Made by a program: the position numbers and the translations under genes. From positions 1 to 57,500 of the forward strand of contig CAUYUJ010000167.1 in NCBI GenBank assembly GCA_963575745.1: 57,500 bases of DNA, written 5' to 3'. Numbering within the stretch: position 1 is the first letter of the stretch; each line of letters starts with the position of its first letter. The stretch comes from Prorocentrum cordatum. Taxonomy: Eukaryota; Sar; Dinophyceae; Prorocentrales; Prorocentraceae. Of this stretch, positions 31,201-41,739 are shown one piece after another. The notes beneath the pieces are model-generated. The model was not told the DNA's origin. It did not search any database and saw only the letters and a list, made by a program, of their open reading frames with translations.

Positions 31201-33612
31201 CCAAGATGAGCTCCAATATTGCTCAATGTATCCCGAGCCTCAAGGTGGCCCACACGTTGTTCCAATAGGCCCCACCACTGCTCTACGACGGCTCCAAGTG
31301 GCCAAAGAGCTCACCAAGGAGGGCCCGAAGAGGCAAAACTCGTGTCCAAAAACTAAGGGACACCATTGTGTTGATGTATTGACGTTTCGCTTCGGATGGC
31401 CTTCCGAGGCCTCAAGGCGGCTCCAATATGCCCATTATTGTCCCATGAGGTGTCCGCGGGGGCCTCAACGCGGACCCAAGAGCGTTCGAGGGTGCTCCAA
31501 GATCGCCCCAAGAGGGCATCAATAGGCGACGGTAGGCACTGTATAATGGCGAGGGTGATTCGGAACCCCATTTTTTTAACCGATGCCCCCCAAGGTGCCC
31601 CGAAGAACGCCCCCCCAAGGCACCCGCGAGTGCACCAATTATGCCCCCAAGAGGCGTCCAGGAGGTCCCAAGAGGCGCACGCGCTGCCTAAAAGGGACCC
31701 CACGAGATCCCCAAGAGGCTTCAAGGGGACCGCCGAGGCTAGGCATCAAACCACCAAGTCACAACAGGCATCCGACGAGGCTCATATGTTCGTACGTCGT
31801 TAGTCTCCTCCTCCTCCTCCTCCTCCTCCTCCTCCTCCTCCTCCTCACCCTCCTCCCTCTCATCCTCCCCCTCCTCAGATTCCAGCCCATCCTCCTCCTC
31901 ATGATCCACTTTGTCATTATCCGCCTGCTCCTCCTCCTGCCCCTCCGACTTTCTGATCCCTCCTTCCCCCGCATCGGACGGCGTACCCCGCCTCGTGTCC
32001 TGCGTGCTACCTCACTTCCCTGATCACCTCAACTCATCTTGACATCGTTTCTGGACGGGATGGTGGGGGTACGCGAAGCGTCAGCGGTTGGTAGGGTAGA
32101 TGTCCAATTCTTCCTCCCCTCTCACGTCCACCCAATAGATGGGCGGGTGCCCTGTGCACGTGCGACACCCATCGGAACCTCGATCTTGTCGTTCGCAACC
32201 ATCTCGTCCAGCTCCGAGTCCGAGTACACCTCCAAGGCCCGCTTCCTAGTGCACCACTTCGCCGTCCTGGTGATCGTCTCGCTGAAGCTCAGCCTCTGCG
32301 TGATCTCCATGAACGTGTCGCCCAGCTGCGGGTCCACGAGGAAGCCCATGAGCAGCTTCTGCTTGGAGAGCTGCTTGCCAGTCGACGCCGTCGACGCCTG
32401 GGGCCCACGTGGCTGGGCGAGGGGACATATGAGGCGGAGATGGACGAGGGCGGGCGAGAGGATGAGTGCATGAGGCTAGGGAGGGTGGTCACACGGTGCC
32501 GTATCTGGGGCAGGTTTTATGGTTGAGCGCGTGGCCTCGACGCATGAGCATGAGGCAGGGAGGGAGGGGGGCAGAAGAAGGAGGAACAGGAGGAGGAAGG
32601 GAGGGAGGGGAGGAAGAGGAGACGGATGAGGCGGAGGATGAGGAGGAGCAGGACCAGGACGAGTAGGATGAGGATGAGGATGGGGATGCGGACGGGGAGG
32701 AAGGGGGAAGGGGATGATGATGATGATGATGAGGAGGAGGAGGACGATGATGATGATGAGGAGGAGGAGGGGGAGGAGGAGGAGGAGGAGGAGGAGGAGG
32801 ATGGGGATGATGAGGCCGAGGGAGGGGATGGTGGTGAGGAGGATGAGGACGTAGTCGCATATGGAAGGTTTCCCCCGCGAGCCTCCTCGTAGGCCGCCGC
32901 AGCCTTGGGCTTCTTCTTCCTGGCGGTCTCGAACCGTCCATGCAGCGCCCTCGCCAGGGGCCATTGGCGATGCGGGCGCGTCGGGGGCGAGGCGTTCGCG
33001 GGCGGGGGCAACGTGACCACGTGACCGATGCCGCCGCCCACGAGCGCGTCGCCCCCGCGTCTCTCCATCGCTGCAGGCCCCTGTTTGAATCAAGATCGGC
33101 CTGATCTCCTTGTCCGTAAAGATGCACTTGAGGTGCGCGGGGTCGCTGACGTCGGCGTGGGCCTTGAAGAGGTCCTGCTTCTCCTCGATGGACGCGCAGG
33201 CCGCGGCCGCAGACGCGAGCTGCTCGCAGGACCACCTCCGAGCGGAGGTGGCGGGATCTACTCCCTTGCCTTCCCCACCCAGTAGATTGCTCCCTCCCAC
33301 TCGTTTCCCGCCTCCACTCTCGCCAATATAGATGCACAATGCTCAGTCACACTGCCCAAGGGAAATGCGCGGGAGGGAGCAGGACACGCATGAGGGATTC
33401 CAGATGAGGAGATAACATGTATTAATGAAGTGGAAGGCGCAGTAGAAAGGGGGGGAGCGGCCAGGGAGGTGGAGTTCAAGCTCCGCCCACGTCGCTCCAT
33501 CACCCGCGCTGGCGGGCTTCTTGATCACCGTGGCCCCCGCCTTGGGCTTCCCGCGGACAGCGGGGGCCTTCGCCGCAGCCTTGACCTTCGTCTTCTTCAT
33601 CACCTGGACCAT
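28258..33612 (-). CDS. Nine-exon dinoflagellate-type gene, nuclear-style hypothetical protein
   Basis: Start MVQVMKKTKVKAAAKAPAVR at 33612. Exons, approximate: 33612-33503 (...VIKKPASA); 33243-33087 (WSCEQLASAAAACASIEEKQ, IFTDKEIRPILI); 32935-32880 (FETARKKKPKAAAAYEEARG); 32395-32179 (KQLSKQKLLMGFLVDPQLGD, WCTRKRALEVYSDSELDEMV); 30953-30730 (TRPNPDNPRRQQFQLIQDAG, KSISRDAFDELGAGMAGM); 30425-30280 (MSHMGLDLPGVADRDDDEPE); 29912-29745 (MKRDIKKPKVCCETVNDIKA, helical); 29122-29019 (INIARLAQQSDGCSSKDVEQ); 28415-28258 (IKKLGDATEELLLEDTVNAA, ends LLSES*). A basic N-terminus, an 'EKxALxxxSEAELDEM' region and helical C-terminal exons match, from memory, a multi-copy dinoflagellate family of unknown function. 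Joining exons is inferred from strand, order and plausible splice sites; the 32178-30954 intron is GT-AG. The gene could be two. Confidence 0.6.
28440..28545. repeat. (CCT)n pyrimidine tract, intronic
   Basis: CCT triplets between the last two exons of the minus-strand gene. A CCCT run (28557-28575) follows. Confidence 0.8.
29329..29560. repeat. Compound GAT, GCT and GGA microsatellite, intronic
   Basis: GATGATGATGCTGATGCTG, then pure GCT triplets, then GAT, GAGGAT hexamers and GGA triplets in sequence. Lies in the intron between the MKRDIKKPK and INIARLAQQ exons. Confidence 0.85.
29995..30068. repeat. 74-bp near-perfect palindrome, intronic
   Basis: CCGCTCCAACCTGACGCTC... (29995-30031) is the reverse complement of 30032-30068 with about four mismatches and essentially no loop. 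It lies about 80 bp upstream of the acceptor of the MKRDIKKPK exon on the minus strand. Confidence 0.9.
31028..32068 (+). mobile_element. Dispersed TIR element, copy B, filling an intron
   Basis: Starts CACACCAGCCCTTCAGGGCG and ends GTTTCTGGACGGGATGGTGG. It fills about 85% of the intron 30954-32178 of the minus-strand gene. It carries the CTTGGGGGGCATGTCCCC, GGACCTGGGCG and CTTCCCTGATCA blocks and a long tract of CCCAAGA(G/T)GG repeats, interrupted by a (CCT)n run at 31803-31850. Confidence 0.75.
32560..32850. repeat. Purine-rich GGA/GAT compound repeat, intronic
   Basis: GGAGGA, GAGGAT and GATGAT blocks between the KKKPKAAAAYEE and KQLSKQKLL exons. The strand is almost pure purine plus T in GAT. 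Confidence 0.8.
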
Positions 33613-33805
33613 CGAGCCAGGCAGGCTCCTTGGACGCGTGGGCGTCGGGTGCGGGCTCGACTCTGCGAACCTGGAGCAGCTCGAGCCTCGCGCCTCTCGT
33701 GAGAGTCCGAACGATCTGTCCAGTCTGGCACCGCACGGGCCAGCCTCCGAGAACCACGTGTGCAGTCGAGCAACGTAGTTTCATGTGAGCGCGTGCGTGC
33801 GCGGT

Positions 33806-33808
<3 letters not shown>

Positions 33809-33894
<86 letters not shown>
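33809..33894. repeat. 86-bp uninterrupted T run
   Basis: An unbroken T homopolymer of 86 bp. It begins about 195 bp upstream of the start codon at 33612 on the minus strand (where it is poly-A) and abuts the TGACGTC satellite after about 75 bp. Assembly length may be unreliable. Confidence 0.95.
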
Positions 33895-33967
33895 CTCCAT
33901 TTGTTTTTTTTGCTTGTGCGTGTGTGCGCGCATCGTGTGTTTTACTGATGTGACTGCACGATTGGTT

Positions 33968-34167
33968 CTCGGCTGCATCACGTCGGTCTGACGCCAATCT
34001 GACGTCAGTCTGACGTCATATGATCGATCTGACAAATGTCTGACGTCAGTCTGACGTCATACGATATGTCTGACGTTCGTCTGACGTCAGATGTTTGTCA
34101 GATGGATCACCTGACGTCGGACTGACGTCAGACTGACGTCAGACCGACGTCAGATTGGCGTCAGACT
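33968..34167. repeat. 11-bp satellite, TGACGTCAGTC type (copy 2)
   Basis: Tandem TCTGACGTCAG units with CATATGATCGA and AAATG interruptions. Same palindromic core as 21507-21690 but a GTC rather than GAC/ATC spacer preference. Confidence 0.9.
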
Positions 34168-35452
34168 GTTGATATACGTTTACATTGCGTTTGTTTCTGT
34201 ACCTGATCATCGACCGTGCGATGGGGGTGCGGTCACACTGCAAACGAGGACGGGCTGCATATCGGCAGGAGCGAGGGATGCCCGCCGAGGAGGGAAGACT
34301 GCACGACGGGCAGGGACTGTTGAGCGACGGGGGAGGGAGGATCGACGGGGAGGGAGATAAAACCATATAGCTAGATACCATACCACATGAACGGACATGG
34401 CCAACCGAGAGCGAGGGAGACACGATGAGAGTGGCATGGAGTATGGGGGGGGGGGGGATGCGGGGAGAGAACGGAACGATATAACGTGATGAAAGAAGTG
34501 GAGGACATACATGGAGTAGAGGGAAGCGTGAGCGATGAGAGGGGGATACGTGGGACTCGACGATATCATCCCTCGTCCATCGCCCTTCCACCCGTCCTCC
34601 ACCATCCCCCCTCCATCCTTACATTCTCAGTCCTTCCATTCTCAGTCCTTCCCCTCTCTGGCATCCCCCATCCGTCTCCCTCCGTTCTGCGTGCCTCATA
34701 TGATGTCTTGCGCACCTACTCCATCCTCCTTGTATCCACCCCCGTGCGCTCGCACATCCGGCCCCTGTCGCTCTCGATCCCTCCATGCCCGCCCCCCCTC
34801 TCCCCTCAATGACCACCCCCCATCTCGCCTCCACCCTTCCTCTATGACTACTCCGTCTAGCTATCCGTTCCCCATCCACACGCCAGCCATCGGCCATTCT
34901 CTCTCCACCCTACTGTCCCATCTTCCGCCCGCGCCTCCACCTTGCATCGCCAACATCCTCCATCGGCATTTCTCCTGTTCCTCACCCTCTTCCTCCTCTA
35001 GCGCCCCCCTCTTCACCCTCCTCATCCGCGCACCCACCCTCATCGCTCGGCACGATCGGCGGCCTGGAAGCAAGGGGCCGCTCGACGTGGGAATGAGACG
35101 GCGAGGAGGAGGACGAGGGGGGCGTGGCGGCCGAGCCGCAACCGCACCTTCAGACAGGATCCTCCTTCATCCTCACCCCCATGCTCCCCATCATCTTCCT
35201 CATCCTCCTCCTCCTCCTCCTCCTCCTCATCCCCCTCCTCCTCCCCTCATCCTCCACCTCCGCGTACTCCCCCTCCCCCTCCGCTGACCGCCACGTCAGT
35301 TAGCGACATCTAGCGTAAACGGGTGGGGTGGGGGTCGGGGAGGGTCGAGAATTGTTCGTGACCCCACATACACGCCTACACATCACGCGTGGGATGTCGA
35401 AGCTCTGTTCGGTCACTACCAACTTGACCAGTCGTATACACTACCATGTGAA
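34168..35452. other. No gene recognised; low-complexity pyrimidine DNA
   Basis: Plus strand switches from G-rich (34240-34560) to C/T-rich (34560-35280), with a (CCT)n core at about 35195-35260. Ser/Pro-rich open frames reflect composition only. Confidence 0.6.
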
Positions 35453-36541
35453 TCCCAACAGCCCTTTATGGCGTGCGTGTGTGATCCAGCGTGTCGCGTC
35501 GTCAGTCTGCCCCTGTTCCCCTTCGGGGAGGGGTGTGTTCCCCCCCCATGCCCATCCCGTGGACGTGCATGGTGGGCAGGGGGGAGGGGTTGGAGCGTAC
35601 AATCGGGCACAATATGGCTCCGAGAGCACCTCGCAGAGCCCAAGATGAGCCCAAATATGACTCACGATACCCCACGGTGGCCAAGATGGCCCCCACGATG
35701 GTACAACATAAGCTCCAATACAGCCCCAAGGCGGCTCCAACTGGCCAACGAGCTCCCCAATGAGGCCGTGAATAGGCAAGCACGTTTCCAACACCTAGGG
35801 GGAAACAACGTGTGCGACTATCTCGCATAGTCGCTTCCGACGGCCCTCCGAGGCCTCACGATGGCCCCGCGAGGGCTCACGCGGGCCCCAGAGAGGCCCA
35901 CGTCAGCCCCAAGGGCGTCCACGTGTGCTTCAAGAACTCACCAAGAATGGCCCAAGAGGCGATGCTCGGCACCCTAGAACGGCGAGGGTAAGCATGGATC
36001 TCGTGTTTGATCGATGCCCTCCAAGATGGCCCGACGAGCGTCCCATGGCACCCACGCGTGTCCCAAGAGGGCCCCAATAGTTGTCCAGACGGCCCCACGA
36101 GGCGCCCAAGCTGCCTCGAAGACGCCCCCAAGGGGTCACCACGAGGCTGCAATAGGCCACCCCAGGCACCCGAGATGTCCCCCCCCATCCCCCAAATTTT
36201 CCCAGAGGCGCCCATAAACACGTACAAGACATGCCCGATGATGTTCTTAGGTTTGGCACTTTTTCCCGATTCCCCCCTCCTTTTTCTGCATAGTATGTAT
36301 CGTGTTCTTCCTCCTCCCTTTCCTCCTCCTCATCCCCCCTCCTACTCTTCATCCCCCCTCCTTATCCGCTCCATCTTTCTCACCTTCCTCCTGTTCCTCC
36401 GCCTCCTCCTCCTCATCATTATCATTCCTCCTCCCCCTCCCCTCGCCTCGGACGGTTCACCCCCGCCTGTTGTTCTTATGCACGGCCCCCTTACTTGATC
36501 ACCCTAACTCTCCTGGGCATCGTTTCTGGATGGGCTGGTGG
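35453..36541 (+). mobile_element. Dispersed TIR element, copy C
   Basis: Begins ATCCCAACAGCCC and ends GTTTCTGGATGGGCTGGTGG. Contains CCTTCGGGGAGGGGTGTGTT, CCCATCCCGTGGACGTG, a long CCCCAAGG/GGCCCCAAGATGGC repeat tract and a late CCT-rich insertion (36305-36400). Same orientation as copies A, B and D. Confidence 0.75.
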
Positions 36542-36594
36542 TGATGCGCGTGGCGTCAGCTATTAACATGCCGATAACCACGCTTGTTATCGAC

Positions 36595-36745
36595 TCAACC
36601 AGCACCTACACCCGTGGTTAGGGCGAGGTATCCATCCGCGAAGCCTTGAGACACTCTAGGACGGGGGTGTGACCATGAGGAGGAGGTGAAGATGTTCGAG
36701 GGTCGGGCGACCAGTGGGAGCTCAGCGCACGGACCACTGGAAGCT
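36595..36745 (-). CDS. Possible exon, unrecognised
   Basis: Minus-strand frame with CAELPLVARPSNIFTSSSWS and VSQGFADGYLALTTGVGAG, ending at 36595. Composition is protein-like but no family or splice sites are clear. May be chance. Confidence 0.25.
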
Positions 36746-37058
36746 CCGTTCAACTGCGTTCGAAACTCAACGCGCGGCGAGCATTGGAAGCGCAGCACAT
36801 ACCCCGACAGTGTCGGGCTTCCTGTCCCTGCGCGCGATGCGCGGCGGCAGCAGGCGCTCCCTGGCCTGCTGCGAATACCGTGTGGTCTCCGCCTCCTCCC
36901 CGATCCCCTCTTCGACCCCCCCTCCTGTGAGAATCGCAGCGCGCATCTCAACGCTGGCGTGTCGCGTGCCGAGGGTGTTCGGCATCCTCCTCTCCCTCAT
37001 CGTCCTTGTCCTCCTCTTCCTCCTGGTCAGTATTGCCGTCCCTCTCGGCACGCGTGTG

Positions 37059-38730
37059 CTACTTCGCGAGAAGTGTGCCACGATGCGAGACGAGCTCCTC
37101 TTTCGAGCAGCCCGACCGACATGCGTGCTGCAGAAGTTTGGCCAACATCTCGGCGTGCTTGGCGCACATCGAGGAGCCGACCTGGACCAGAAGTCGTGGC
37201 TTGCCTCCCTCGTCCTTGTACGTGACGCACGAGGCACTCGTGCCGTAGCACACGTTGAGCTTGCCGAGCACAGGGTGGTTCCCTGTGCGCGGCAGGTTCT
37301 TGAGGTCGGCGATGGTGTTCTTGACCTTGCCGCCCTCGGCCTTGCTCTGGGTCGTGTTCTTGCCCTTGCTCGCGTCCTTGCTGGCGTCCGTGCCGTGGGC
37401 CCGCTTCTCCTTCACCTCCGCCTTCGGACGACGTTCAAACCGTGGCAGAGTTTGGAGCTCACAGAGCGGATCTAGTCCCACCAGCCCTCTGGGCGTCGGT
37501 GGTTTAGAGCGTTTCCTCTGCCACCCCTCTTTCCCCCCTTCGGGGAGGGGTTTACCCCTCCCCCTACCCCCCCCGTCCAGGCCCAGGATGGGAGGGAGGG
37601 GTAGAATGTCAGATATGGCGCGAGCGCACCTAGCTTGCCCCACCCCCTCCCCTGGACCTGGACGGGGGGGGGGTCGCGAGTCGTCGGAGTTTCCAAAACG
37701 GCCTCGGCGAGGAAGCCAACCTCATTGTTTGTTTACTAAGGTGTTGGCCTCATGTTGGCCTCTTGGGGGGGCTGCAATTAATAACTTCCCCCTCCTGTGA
37801 TCGATCTCACCCACGATGGCCCAAAGATGCCCCCCCCCCATGCCCCCAAGGGTGCCAGAGGGCCCCAAGAGGTGGCCAGGATGCCCCAAGGGGCCCCCAT
37901 GATGCCCGCACGAGGCCCCCAATAGACCCCCAGGAGGCCCCCAACGACCACCCAGAGGCGCCCACGATGCTCCAAGATGCCTCGGCGAGAATGCCAAAGC
38001 ATTGGTTTCACTGAGGTGTTCGCCACATCTTGGCCTCTTGAGGGGGGCACTGATTGAGGTGACTCCAAGAGCGCCTGGGAGAGCTCAAGATGACCCCCAA
38101 GATGGCTCAACCTATCCCAAGATCTCTCAGAATGGCTTCCTCTGCGTGATGTCCACTTCCCTGATCGAGGCAATTCCTCTGGGCATCGTTTCTGGATGGG
38201 CTGGTGGGCATTTGCGAGGCGTCAACAATGTTTCTCGATTGTGTTGGTCGCGGCGTTCGGCATTGCCAGAGGTGGACATATGCACATCTCTCTCTCTAAA
38301 TATATGGGGCATGGGCAAAAGGAGGGACGGGGAGATATTCAGGTTGGCCGTTTGATGTGGGCTCCTCTGTTTCTTGCATTTCCTCTGTCCCTCCGCTTCG
38401 GCATCGCTCCGCCTCCACCTTGTCTGCCACCGTGACCCCTGCCCCCTCCACCTCCACCCCCGCTCATCCACACCCTCGTCCACAGCATCGTCATTAGTCT
38501 TCCTATCCGTCCCCCCCCTCATCACCACGACCCAATCCTGCCTTCAGCTTCCTCTTCTTGGCTGGCACGGCCTCGGCCTTCATGGCCGACGCCAAGATGA
38601 ACGCGTCATCCTCGGACTCGGCTGTAGCACCTAGGTCGACCTTGTGCTCGTCGGGCCAGCCCTTCAGCCACTTGGAGAGCTCCTGGCCGCGGGGGAAGTG
38701 GGAACCGAGGCAAGGGCGGCTACGTGGATG
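37059..38730 (-). CDS. 3' part of a dinoflagellate-type gene, two exons seen
   Basis: Upstream exon (about 38725-38540): LSKWLKGWPDEHKVDL, SEDDAFILASAMKAEAVPAK, KKRKLK, then an AAG|GC donor candidate. Last exon (about 37470-37059): ERRPKAEVKEKRAHGTDAS, KNTIADLKNLPRTGNHPV, KLNVCYGTSASCVTYKDEGG, KPRLLVQVGSSMCAKHAEML, ending GTLLAK*. The 'YGT-S-S-V-Y-D-GKxRLLVxV' C-terminal module is one I recall ending many dinoflagellate multi-copy proteins; its role is unknown. The intron holds element copy D. The 5' end is not identified; the exon set at 39.7-41.0 kb ends in its own stop, so it is a separate gene. Confidence 0.6.
37477..38209 (+). mobile_element. Dispersed TIR element, copy D, intronic
   Basis: Begins CCCACCAGCCC and ends GGGCTGGTGGGC, an 11-bp perfect terminal inverted repeat. 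On the minus strand its edge reads GGCTGGTGGGACTAG directly into the downstream exon, so the element edge may supply the splice acceptor. Contains the same internal blocks as copy A plus an extra inserted segment at 37575-37640. Confidence 0.8.
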
Positions 38731-39009
38731 TTCGGAAGCAGAAGCGCGGGCCAGGTGGGCAGCACAGCGGGACGGTAGAGAAGGTAGAGGGAGGCGAGGC
38801 AGGGATATACACCCCCAGGGATGGTTCAGACCTTTGGGGTCAGGTACGAAGACTTGCCGCGGGGCTAACCAGGTGGGCGAGAAGGCGCATGAGACACAGA
38901 TGTGGTCATGATTGTCAGGAGGGCGTGGATGAGGCAAACTACGGTCATGTAGCACATGCGTACGTATTCCCTTGCCCGTGCGTTGTTGTCCCAAGAACCA
39001 TGTGAGTCC

Positions 39010-39490
39010 AACGCTGATGGTAAATGTTGATGGTGGTGATGCTGGTACGGAGGGTGATGCTGATGGCGATGGCGAGTCTGGTGGTGGTTGCGATGCTGAG
39101 GGCGGGGGTATCGATGGCGATGTGCGGCGATGATGGTGGCCTAACAATTGCGACGATGTCAATGGTGTTGGTGCCGACGGCATGTTTTATGGTGAGGGTG
39201 ATGGTGATGGTGGTCGCCATGAGGTTGAGGAGGTTAATCGTGGTAATGCTAATTTTGAGTACGATGATGGCGCCGACGGGGGTGATGAGGTTAACCGTGG
39301 GGTGATGACAGCTATGAGTCATGACAACGACGACTACGATGGTGTTGGTGCGGCTGCTGGTGATGGTGGTGGTGTTGCTGATTATGATGATGACGATGAT
39401 GGTGACGACGGTGCTGATGACGGTGGGCGTGATGGTGATGCTGGTGATGGTAACGGCCATGCGTTTTGGCGATGGTCACGATGCTGGTAA
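39010..39490. repeat. (GAT)n-type degenerate array
   Basis: Degenerate GATGGTGAT triplets with GTG and GCT variants, more diverged than the other GAT arrays. Separates two minus-strand genes. Confidence 0.8.
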
Positions 39491-39695
39491 CGATGGTGAT
39501 TACGATTGCAGATTGGTTTGGCTACCCCACACAGCCATCGATGGTGAGTTATGTAACGTAAATCTCGAACGCGAGCAAGCATCTGACACGCAGACCGAAA
39601 TGCAAGTAAACCTTACGCAAATCGTGCAAGATCAGCATCATGCACCCGTGTCGTTCGTGCGGTCCTTGTAGTAGTCCCAGTATGTGTGTCGGTGC

Positions 39696-40973
39696 TCAGT
39701 CCCCAGCACCGCCGTCCTTCATCCAGGCCGCGAGCTGCAGCAGCAGGTCGTCGCTCAGGGGCGGCTCGTCCTGTGGTGGGCTGTCCTCCATGTTGTCGTA
39801 GCTCGCCAGGCGAAGCGTCGGCGCGCCCGAGTCGACGGAATCTGACGACCACGATGGGCGGAGCGAGGTGTCGCGCACGACGTCCACGGGGGGCATCACC
39901 ACCTCCTCTTTCGACTCGGGTGGCGGAGACGCAACCTGCAGCTGTTTCGCGCGTCGGTGGCTGCCTCCATCTGGGTGGGGCCGAGGTGTCATGGAGAGCA
40001 TCGGACGAGTCAAGGGGTGCGGGGTGCACTTTCCGACCGCCCCATCACGTCAATCCCAGCCTAACCTATCGCCCCGTTACTCCGAAGCTCTCCATGACGC
40101 CCCAACCCCGCCCAGATGAAGGCAGCCACCGACACGCAAAACCACAACCTTCAGCGGGTGCACCATCGAGGCGTCGTAGTCGGACGGCGGCGTCGGCGTG
40201 TAGATCGGACTGCATTGCTCGGCGGCCGTCTTCATCCCGATCCTTGCCTTCTTGGAAGGAGGCGTTTCGTTCGGCATTGATGGCATTGAAGCCGCACGCT
40301 TTGGCCTCGCCATGATGCGCAAGTGGGGGGCGCTGGTCGGCGACAGGGCGACGGCCTCATGGGCGCTCAGCTGCCCGTCGGAGCTGCCCCCCGCCACGGA
40401 GACGATCTGCTGCCCGTCGGAGATGCCCTGGACGGCGTCCGTATCGGAAGCGCTGTCCGACGCGACGACCTCGACGAGAGCCTCCACCGCGGGCTCGGAC
40501 TTGCCACCTGAATCCTCCTCATCTGCTGCCAGATGCTGCCAGTCGCGGTCATCTGGCAGCACCTCGCGGTCATCTGGCAGCACCTCGGCCATCAGGACCG
40601 CTTCATCCTCTGCAATCTGGCGATCAACCTCCTTCATGCGTTCACCATGCGCCACAGCGGCAGCAATCGCCTCTGCGCGGGTGTCGGGTCTGTCATTGGG
40701 CGCCGCGAAGCTCCGCCCGCGCTCAAGGCGGCGATGCCCCTCCGATGGCGACGTCCTCATTGCCTGCTGGAACTCCGATACCTCGGGCCCGCCCTCGCGC
40801 GCATCGGTGTTGCGAGGCTCACTGGGGTCTGCCCCCCAGCGCGAGGCCGCGCTGATCGGCGGGGCGAGCGCGGGCACGGACTTGTGTCTGCGGCGGCGCT
40901 CCTGCCCAGATGGCCCAGCCATGGCCGCCGGCGGCGAAGACGGGGAGCGAGACGCGCAAGGACGAGCCACCAT
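39696..40973 (-). CDS. Complete two-exon gene, hypothetical nuclear-style protein
   Basis: Exon 1 40973-40149: MVARPCASRSPSSPPAAMAG, RRRRHKSVPALAPPIS, helical AEAIAAAVAHGERMKEVDRQ, an ATCTGGCAGCACCTCG-coded internal duplication (EVLPDDRE twice), basic RPKRAAS and SKKARIGMK, ending SMVHPLK. Exon 2 39935-39696: VASPPPESKEEVVMPP, ending LLLQLAAWMKDGGAGD*. The two exons join in phase (AAG|GTT GCG), giving about 355 residues. No known domain; Ser/Pro/Lys-rich with likely nuclear signals. The start is supported by the upstream MITE and by composition; earlier in-frame sequence is not coding-like. Confidence 0.7.
39936..40148 (-). mobile_element. Introner: GT-AG intron made of an inverted-repeat element in a target-site duplication
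   Basis: On the minus strand the intron is GTTGTG...GCTGCAG, 213 nt. The flanks are CTGAAGGTTG (40145-40154) and CTGCAGGTTG (39932-39941), identical at 9 of 10 positions. Between them, the first 65 or so bases (TGGTTTTGCGTGTCGGTGGC...) are matched by the reverse complement of the last 65 (...GGCAGCCACCGACGCGCGAA) at high identity. The donor GT is in the first direct repeat and the acceptor AG in the second, so removal restores the uninterrupted frame. Confidence 0.85.
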
Positions 40974-41060
40974 CCCGTGAAGGCACTACGCTCCACGAGC
41001 TCGCTAAAATTGTTTGCACCAAATGGCAACTGATCGACGATGATTACGGCGCGTTCTAGT

Positions 41061-41241
41061 TACTCCAGGTTTCGTAATAAAAGGGAGGGGTTCTGGACCC
41101 TCCAAGCCAAGCCAGTTCAGACCTCCCCCGTGGGAGAACCCTCCCAAACATCGTCCCCAGACCCCCCAGGCCCTCTAAGATAGCCTGGAAGAGACCCCCC
41201 CCGAAATGAGACCCCCCTCCCTTTATTGCGAAATCTGGAGT
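41061..41241. mobile_element. 181-bp MITE with about 33-bp terminal inverted repeats
   Basis: Left end ACTCCAGGTTTCGTAATAAA and right end, reverse complemented, ACTCCAGATTTCGCAATAAA, both followed by GGGAGGGG. The interior has GGGGTTCTGGACCCTCC and CCCCAGACCCCCCAGG and no ORF. It lies 88 bp upstream of the start codon at 40973 and could form part of that gene's promoter or leader. Confidence 0.85.
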
Positions 41242-41739
41242 ATGGTGATTGATGTAGTGATGCTTGCGGCGATGATGGTGGTTGCGGTGAGGTGCGTGGT
41301 GGTTTCGGTGATGTGATTTGACGTTATGGCGATGTGTTATGGTATTGATGTTGGTGACTAGGCTGGTTAGTTTGATCAGTGTGGCTGTGCTGACTGCGCC
41401 AGCGATGGGGGTCATGGTCACGGTTGGTGGACCATGTGCTGATTTCTTCTGGTCAATACAATTGCGCGTCGAGCGAGAGCCCATTTTGAAACGCTACGAG
41501 CTTCCCTTTCCATCCGTGCAGCTGCTGGAAGGGCGGCGATGATGACGTGCACTCGGTAGAGGCTGCTGGGGAAGTAAGGCGGACGGGGAGGACGAGAGGG
41601 GACGATGAGCGAAGGGGCGAGTTGTGGGAGGGGGTACGGGGAGGTGCACAGGGAGGGGGGTGGTGGGACAGGCGAGATAAGGGAGGAAGGGAACTGTGTG
41701 GGAAGACACTAAGCAGGGGCGAGGCATGAGGCTGGGTGA
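41242..41739. other. No gene recognised
   Basis: GTGATG-rich degenerate repeat (41242-41420), then G-rich (41560-41700). No coding signature. Confidence 0.5.

Noticed and set aside
39010-39490. Gly/Asp-rich secreted protein
   Set aside because: Degenerate GAT array with no signal peptide or unique segment.
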